From Irpex lacteus (Eukaryota > Basidiomycota > Agaricomycetes > Polyporales > Irpicaceae), in the NCBI GenBank assembly GCA_001986395.2, contig MQVO02000179.1, positions 1-17,246 on the forward strand: DNA of 17,246 bases, in the 5' to 3' direction. Both the position numbers and the translations under genes were made by a program. The notes under the pieces are model-generated. The model did no database searches and was not told the origin of the DNA. It saw nothing but the letters and a program-made list of their open reading frames with translations. Of this stretch, positions 13,962 to 17,246 are shown piece by piece. Within the stretch, counting starts at the first letter, position 1. Every line of letters begins with the position of its first letter.

Positions 13962-13963
13962 AA

Positions 13964-14037
13964 GTTCCCATAGCTTAATTTGGTTAGAGCAATAAATTGA
14001 AGCTTTATTGATAAAAGTTCAAGTCTTTTTGGGGACC
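13964..14037 (+). tRNA. trnF: tRNA-Phe(GAA)
   Basis: Seen: acceptor GTTCCCA/TGGGGAC (one U-G), D-stem GCT/AGC with loop TAATTTGGTTAG, anticodon stem ATAAA/TTTAT around loop TTGAAGC (GAA), T-stem AAAAG/CTTTT with loop TTCAAGT. The base after the acceptor is C, where Phe tRNAs normally have A as discriminator. That base is also inside the 45-bp direct repeat that starts at 14036, so the repeat has replaced the natural 3' edge. Otherwise intact; two nt separate it from trnI. Confidence 0.92.
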
Positions 14038-14080
14038 CTATTCTTTTATTTATATTTTTTATTTTTTGTTTTTAAATTTA
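14036..14080 (+). repeat. 45-bp direct repeat, copy 2
   Basis: Identical to 13495-13539. Its first two bases are the last acceptor base and the discriminator of trnF. Confidence 0.88.
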
Positions 14081-14082
14081 AA

Positions 14083-14130
14083 AAATATTTAATTATTTAA
14101 TTATTATTTTAGTTACTTATTATTTAATTA
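14083..14130 (+). repeat. 48-bp inverted repeat, right arm
   Basis: Exact reverse complement of 13608-13655. Confidence 0.88.
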
Positions 14131-14198
14131 AATCTATTTATATTAATAAGAGTATTTCTTATATTTTATCTTTTAATATTATTTTATTAATATCCCTC

Positions 14199-14246
14199 CC
14201 CCAAAAAAACTAGTTAGAATTAATTCTAATTCCTAGTTTTTTGGGG
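14199..14246. repeat. family A palindrome, complete copy
   Basis: Seen: CCCCAAAAAAACTAGTTAG, AATTAATT, CTAATTCCTAGTTTTTTGGGG; base-for-base the same as 6749-6796 except flanks. Flanks differ completely, as expected of dispersed elements. Confidence 0.93.
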
Positions 14247-14441
14247 ATTTATTCAAGAATTTATCAGACTATTCTTATTTACTTTTTATATTTTTCTTTA
14301 AGGAGCTCTCGATTATAATTATTATCTTTATTCAATTTATTTTATTTCTTTAGTATCTTAATCTTCCCCCTTTCACTTGAGTTGTGTTTTTAGGGGATGT
14401 TTAGTTTAATTTAAATACTCTGTTTTTAAAAAGAGGAATAA

Positions 14442-14640
14442 TCTAGAATTAAAGATAAATTTCTTTAGTTATCTCATTTATTTACATCTAGCTAGTGAGA
14501 ATCCTACAGACCTCACAGTACTGAATAGTGTACTAGCTATCCACGGTATCAGTCTTACTGAAGAGGAATTCAAGATTCTAGAAGGAATATCTCCAGTGAC
14601 ACTACCTTTCCCTTTAATAAATTTCTTTAACAAGGAATAG
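14442..14640 (+). pseudogene. leader segment of a GIY-YIG-type intron ORF
   Basis: Seen: an open frame of about 65 codons reading ENPTDLTVLNSVLAIHGISL, TEEEFKILEGISPVTLPFPL, INFFNKE and stop. 'L...HGISLTEEEFxxLxxISxVTLxFPL' is the pattern I associate with the region just before the GIY-YIG domain in fungal mitochondrial ORFs. The expected nuclease (GVYIxT...YVGSS) does not follow. No in-frame ATG at the start. Truncated relic; family assignment is by memory. Confidence 0.45.
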
Positions 14641-14694
14641 AGTACAGGTAATCCACCTTTTTATTATTTATTTTAAATATATTTAACAAATTAA

Positions 14695-14767
14695 TAATCT
14701 TAGCCAGACTTGAACTGGCATTTCAGAACTGGCAAGCCCTGTATTTTACCATTAAATTCATAAGATC
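14695..14767 (-). tRNA. tRNA-like, anticodon uncertain (GCC Gly or UGC Ala), 8-nt anticodon loop
   Basis: Seen: acceptor GATCTTA/TAAGATT (G-U first pair), T-stem GCCAG/CTGGC with loop TTCAAGT, D-stem ATTT/AAAT, discriminator A. The anticodon stem CAGGG/TTCTG has two G-U pairs, and the loop CTTGCCAG is 8 nt, so the anticodon could be GCC (Gly) or UGC (Ala). If functional it is unusual. It directly abuts the next tRNA-like gene with no spacer. Confidence 0.5.
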
Positions 14768-14839
14768 AGCTAGTGGTCAGAATCGAACTGACATTTAAAT
14801 ATTTTATAATTTTTAGTTTTACCTTTAAACTACACTGAC
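14768..14839 (-). tRNA. tRNA-like, weak anticodon stem (loop TTATAAA)
   Basis: Seen: acceptor GTCAGTG/CACTAGC (one mismatch), D-stem GTTT/AAAC with loop AAAGGTA, strong T-stem GTCAG/CTGAC with loop TTCGATT. The anticodon arm AAAAA/ATATT pairs only 3 of 5. The positional anticodon is AUA (would read UAU, Tyr), yet fungal mitochondrial Tyr tRNA has GUA and a long variable arm. Probably a decaying tRNA whose anticodon arm has drifted. Its 3' end is the 5' neighbour of 14767, with zero spacing. Confidence 0.45.
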
Positions 14840-14843
14840 AGTA

Positions 14844-14863
14844 CCAAAAAACTAGTTAGAATT
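14844..14863. repeat. half-copy of family A
   Basis: Seen: CCAAAAAACTAGTTAGAATT without the returning arm. It begins 4 nt upstream of the tRNA-like gene at 14768-14839. Confidence 0.7.
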
Positions 14864-15003
14864 CTTTCTCCTCAATTTAAATATCTTTTTATTCTGTAGA
14901 AGCAGCTAGCTAAGCCTTCAGTATCACCCTTTCCATTAATAGCTAATTGAAATTAAAGCCTACGGGTAAAGACTATAAGACTAATTTTTTGTTTACGAAG
15001 ACT

Positions 15004-15081
15004 ATGCGAGTACTAAAGAGTAACTCTATTCTATCAATCGTTAACAGCTACGTTGTTGACTCACCTAAGCCAGTTAACCTA
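15004..15081 (+). pseudogene. cob: apocytochrome b, first 26 codons
   Basis: Seen: ATG at 15004 followed by MRVLKSNSILSIVNSYVVDS then PKPVNL, the conserved N-terminus of cytochrome b (MRxxKSxxxLxxVNSYxxDSPxPxNL). After codon 26 the protein should read SYLWNFGSLLG, but the DNA turns to AT-rich noise (FNKFLFYDLL). No frame damage within the matching part. It lies on the plus strand, opposite to the internal cob exon 2.4 kb away (12383-12574), and cob nt 79-201 is nowhere in the window. Either a broken duplicate or an exon of a rearranged gene. Confidence 0.78.
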
Positions 15082-15141
15082 TTTAATAAATTTTTATTTT
15101 ATGATTTACTGATTCACAAGCAATATCTAGAATATATTGTG

Positions 15142-15179
15142 GGTATTATTAAAATTTAATTAAATTAAATTTTAATTAG
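15142..15179. repeat. 38-bp palindromic element (second copy of 9738-9775)
   Basis: Seen: GGTATTATTAAAATTTAATT then AAATTAAATTTTAATTAG, identical in both places, and itself an inverted repeat around TTAATTAA. A diverged relative with the same TAATTAATTATCCCGG leader lies at about 15650-15690. Confidence 0.85.
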
Positions 15180-15715
15180 TGAGCATGTACCATCTTTAAA
15201 TAAAATAATAATAATATTAAAGATTATAATAGTAATAACAATAAGAACTATAAATTTATTTAATACTAAAGAGAGAAAAATAGTAATTTCAATAATAATG
15301 AGTAATTCCATTGTGTAACCTCGCTCCCTCGATCAAAATAAAAGTTTACCCTTATTATAATTTATTGCATTCGCTCATTAAAATAATAATTTGAACTTTC
15401 CAAAGATTACTAATGGGTAAAGTTAAAAGATAAGAGAGATACAAAAGTCTTTGAAACTCTCACAATTAAATAATAATGAGTAGTGATAAAGAATAATAAA
15501 CAATGTGTAAGGCTAAAGATCAAAGAGAGAATTATCTATTAAATAATAAATTTATCGGAGTTAGTTCTATAAATGAGCGGGTGCGAACTCAAGAGAAAAG
15601 AAGAAAGAGTTACTATTAATAATAATATCTGCACTAGTTATAATTAATTATCCCGGGATTCTTTAATTAAAATTTAATTTTATTTTAATAAGTTCTTTTC
15701 TTTAGTATTCTATCA
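15180..15715. other. low-complexity AT-rich region, no gene recognised
   Basis: Dominated by AAT/ATA/GAG tracts. A run of isoleucine-rich codons at about 15205-15320 is open on the plus strand but has no recognisable similarity; an rps3-like reading was considered and not supported. GC-richer words (CTCGCTCCCTCGATC, GAGCGGGTGCGAACTC) stand out but fold into nothing I can name. Confidence 0.45.
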
Positions 15716-15723
15716 AAGGTCAA

Positions 15724-15744
15724 TGTTGAGGGTGTCCCTCAACA
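15724..15744. repeat. stem-loop TGTTGAGGG-tgt-CCCTCAACA
   Basis: Seen: a perfect 9-bp stem with a 3-nt loop, nested within a looser outer dyad (ATCAAAG at about 15712 with CTTTGAT at about 15776). It could be an RNA processing or termination hairpin or a recombination hairpin. No T-tract follows directly. Confidence 0.65.
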
Positions 15745-15824
15745 CTATCTTTTTTATTAAGAGAATAGTATTCTCTTTGATCTTTAGCTTTACTCACATC
15801 ATCTACAAACAAAATCTTTTTGTG

Positions 15825-15849
15825 CCCTTTTTTTTTATAAAAAAAAAGG
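15825..15849. repeat. family B palindrome
   Basis: Seen: CCC-T9-ATA-A9-GG. It lies just past the 3' end of the minus-strand relic 15861-16014. Confidence 0.8.
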
Positions 15850-15860
15850 AGAATAGGGGT

Positions 15861-16014
15861 CTAACCATTTACCTCATCCTTAGTTAAATTATCTGTACAT
15901 ATTTTTAAAACAACCTTCACTAAAATAACCATCACCCTGGCTAACATAATCATAATCCTCTAAAGGAAATCGAGCAAAGGATGAAAAACTTCGTGTAGTT
16001 TTCACTAAAGATAT
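15861..16014 (-). pseudogene. unidentified relic, open ~50 codons with one shift
   Basis: Seen on the minus strand: ISLVKTTRSFSSFARFPLED and YDYVSQGDGYFSEGC, then after a shift in a T-run LKICTDNLTKDEVNG and stop. Amino-acid composition looks protein-like. I do not recognise the family; a mitochondrial plasmid ORF is a guess with no motif to back it. Confidence 0.3.
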
Positions 16015-16590
16015 TTTTTTATCAGTTTAGATACCTCTTCCTTTTGTATTTTTCTGTTAAAAGAAGAGTACGGTGCACACATCCTGTTGACTCAGAAAGC
16101 TTGTCTGTCCTTTTTCCCTAATTATGAGATAAATATAATTCTCCTGAAGGGGAGGGAGAATCCCATAAAATAAAATAAGAGAATAAGATAATAATAAATA
16201 ATAGAGAATAATAGAGTAGTAAGAGATAACTTCCCCCCTTTTTTAAATATAAATATTTTTAGAATAAATAAATAAATAATGAAAATGATGATGAAAAATA
16301 ATTCTTTTATTAATTAATTTAAATTTATTAATAATTATTATTATCTTCTTATTTTATCTAATATAATAAGAATAATTTAAACTACGATTATCTCTAATAT
16401 ATTCTCTTATTAAAGAATTTAAAGGGAGTTTAGCGATAAATAATAAATAATCTTTAAATTAAAGAGTAGTAATAACTTAAAGAAAAGTAAATAAAGATAA
16501 TGAGTTCTACACAGTGAGCGTGATGCGAACCTCAATAGAGTAAGAATAGTAGTGATTATAAGCTAATATTAATAGTAAATGTGTAAATGT
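16015..16590. other. low-complexity spacer
   Basis: AAT/GAT-rich, with (AATA)n near 16262-16280. No coding or RNA signal recognised. Confidence 0.5.
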
Positions 16591-16629
16591 AATCCCTCAA
16601 GCTGGGACAATGGTTATGCAGCTTCCACA

Positions 16630-16650
16630 CCCAAATAACTAGTTTTTTGT
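16630..16650. repeat. compressed family A element inside nad5
   Basis: Seen: CCCAAATAACTAGTTTTTTG, i.e. both outer arms joined at a single CTAG, inserted between two conserved NAD5 blocks. Confidence 0.6.
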
Positions 16651-16806
16651 TAGTTAATTTTAGCTCTTTATCCTCTAGTAACGCATGCATTTTTTCAAAG
16701 CCCTTCTCTTTCTAGCTGCTGGTCAATAAACACTAAGTGGACAATGGGTATTCTGGCTAGGTACACTAAGTGCAGGTCTAACAGCTTTTTTACTCATTCC
16801 GTCTAC

Positions 16807-16870
16807 TACTCCTTGTCTTCTTTAGTACACCTTCAGCTTACTCCTTGTCTTCTTTAGTACACCTTCAGCT
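16807..16870 (+). repeat. 32-bp tandem duplication in nad5
   Basis: Seen: TACTCCTTGTCTTCTTTAGT then ACACCTTCAGCT occurs twice head to tail. 32 is not a multiple of 3, so it shifts the frame. Confidence 0.92.
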
Positions 16871-17080
16871 ACTCGATCAAAATTATGAACATACTCATGA
16901 TGCACCCAGGGTATTCCTATGTTTATTCTATCAATTTCTGTCTTTTACTGCAGGTTATCTAGTAAGTTATATCTTTACAGGTCTAGGGAGTGATTATCTA
17001 GGAGGGAGGGTAAAATTAAATTATTAGAATTTTAAATAAAAAGATTCTAATAGTAATAATATAAATAATGTTGATAAACA

Positions 17081-17246
17081 AAGACAGTTGGAGGTTGAAA
17101 ATCTGAAGGTAAATTTAGCAAAGTAGCTAGAAAAGTTAAAGATAATGGAATCAATTTAGTATTTAAAGATAGTTTCTTATTACTTCCAATGTCTCTTAGA
17201 AAACTTTGTAAATCATTCTCTATTCCTAAATAAACAAAAGGCGGGG
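17081..17246 (+). pseudogene. dpo: family B DNA polymerase fragment (plasmid type), continues past the window edge
   Basis: Seen: frame 17081 onward gives TKTVGGWKSEGKFSKVARKV (one TGA as Trp), then KDNGINLVFKDSFLLLPMSL and RKLCKSFSIPK, then stop. 'FKDSxLLLPxSLRKLCxxF' is the conserved segment between the exonuclease and polymerase domains of mitochondrial plasmid polymerases. In the protein it lies well before the block found at 608-1022. Same strand as that relic. TAA at 17231-17233 interrupts it. Confidence 0.72.

Larger units (their letters stand above)
16596..17030 (+). pseudogene. nad5: NADH dehydrogenase subunit 5 fragment with internal deletion, duplication and repeat insertion
   Basis: Seen in NAD5 order across shifting frames: QAGTMVM (eroded SQLGxMVM), a family A half-copy, LALYPLVTHAFF, KALLFLAAG, stop, TLSGQWVFWLGTLSAGLTAF, YSFRLLLLVFFSTPSA, then NYEHTHDAP, IPMFILSISV, TAGYLVS and YIFTGLGSDYLGG. 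About 75 residues that normally lie between KALLFLxAG and TLSG (VIHAMSDEQD... to FPFLTGFYSKD) are deleted. A 32-bp tandem duplication (16807-16870) follows PSA. There are several one-base indels. It ends at a truncated GLGSD block. Dead copy, closer to standard NAD5 than the copy at 7694-8408. Confidence 0.85.

Noticed and set aside
15180..15640. rps3 in the low-complexity region
   Set aside because: Open stretches are Ile/Asn-rich because of AT bias; no conserved RPS3 C-terminal motif is visible.

Overview
The window looks like an AT-rich, gene-poor stretch of fungal mitochondrial DNA. The evidence is a set of bacterial-type mitochondrial tRNA genes, recognisable pieces of cox2, cob, nad4L, nad5, nad6, atp6 and atp8, many relics of intron-encoded homing endonucleases (LAGLIDADG and GIY-YIG/NUMOD types), and pieces of a family B DNA polymerase (dpo) of the kind carried by fungal mitochondrial linear plasmids. 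TGA is read as tryptophan in atp8 and in the nad5 relic at 7694-8408, so the mould-type mitochondrial code (table 4) applies. A filamentous fungus with a large, repeat-expanded mitogenome fits best (basidiomycete, Mucoromycota or Glomeromycotina); I cannot name a species. A nuclear copy of mtDNA (NUMT) or an error-prone assembly cannot be excluded.

Layout. 1-470: two decayed tRNAs (Lys-like, Phe-like) around an intact trnA(UGC). 608-1022: frameshifted dpo C-terminal piece. 1.7-3.3 kb: back-to-back endonuclease relics. 3.5-5.0 kb, minus strand: nad5 piece, an unidentified Ser/Asn-rich frame, and the first ~60% of cox2 with one frameshift. 5.0-5.9 kb: gene-free, with a GC-rich cluster. 5.9-6.2 kb, minus: trnL(UAA)-trnM(CAU)-trnE(UUC). 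6.5-9.6 kb: relics of LAGLIDADG, nad5, GIY-YIG and nad6, plus trnR(ACG). 10-12 kb: a small membrane ORF, a trnT-like gene, an endonuclease tail and the 3' end of atp6. 12.4-13.3 kb, minus: one intact internal cob exon preceded by a truncated intron endonuclease fused to a nad4L remnant. 13.7-14.04 kb, plus: atp8-trnI-trnF, the only compact functional-looking cluster, enclosed by a 48-bp inverted repeat. 14.4-15.1 kb: endonuclease leader relic, two abutting tRNA-like genes, and the cob start codon region on the strand opposite the cob exon. 16.6-17.0 kb: a third nad5 piece with an internal deletion and a 32-bp tandem duplication. 17.08 kb to the end: another dpo fragment.

Two dispersed families of short palindromes run through everything. 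Family A has CCCCAAAAAAACTAG and CTAGTTTTTTGGGG arms and is about 46 nt when complete. Family B is CC-T(n)-A(n)-GG, about 25 nt. Copies lie inside or exactly at the edges of gene relics, which suggests they are mobile or recombinogenic. The intact units (tRNAs, atp8, cob exon, possibly the ORF at 10077-10352) could be expressed. Most other coding matter is a graveyard produced by duplication, inversion and palindrome insertion, so the working copies of nad5, cox2, cob, nad6 and atp6 presumably lie elsewhere.
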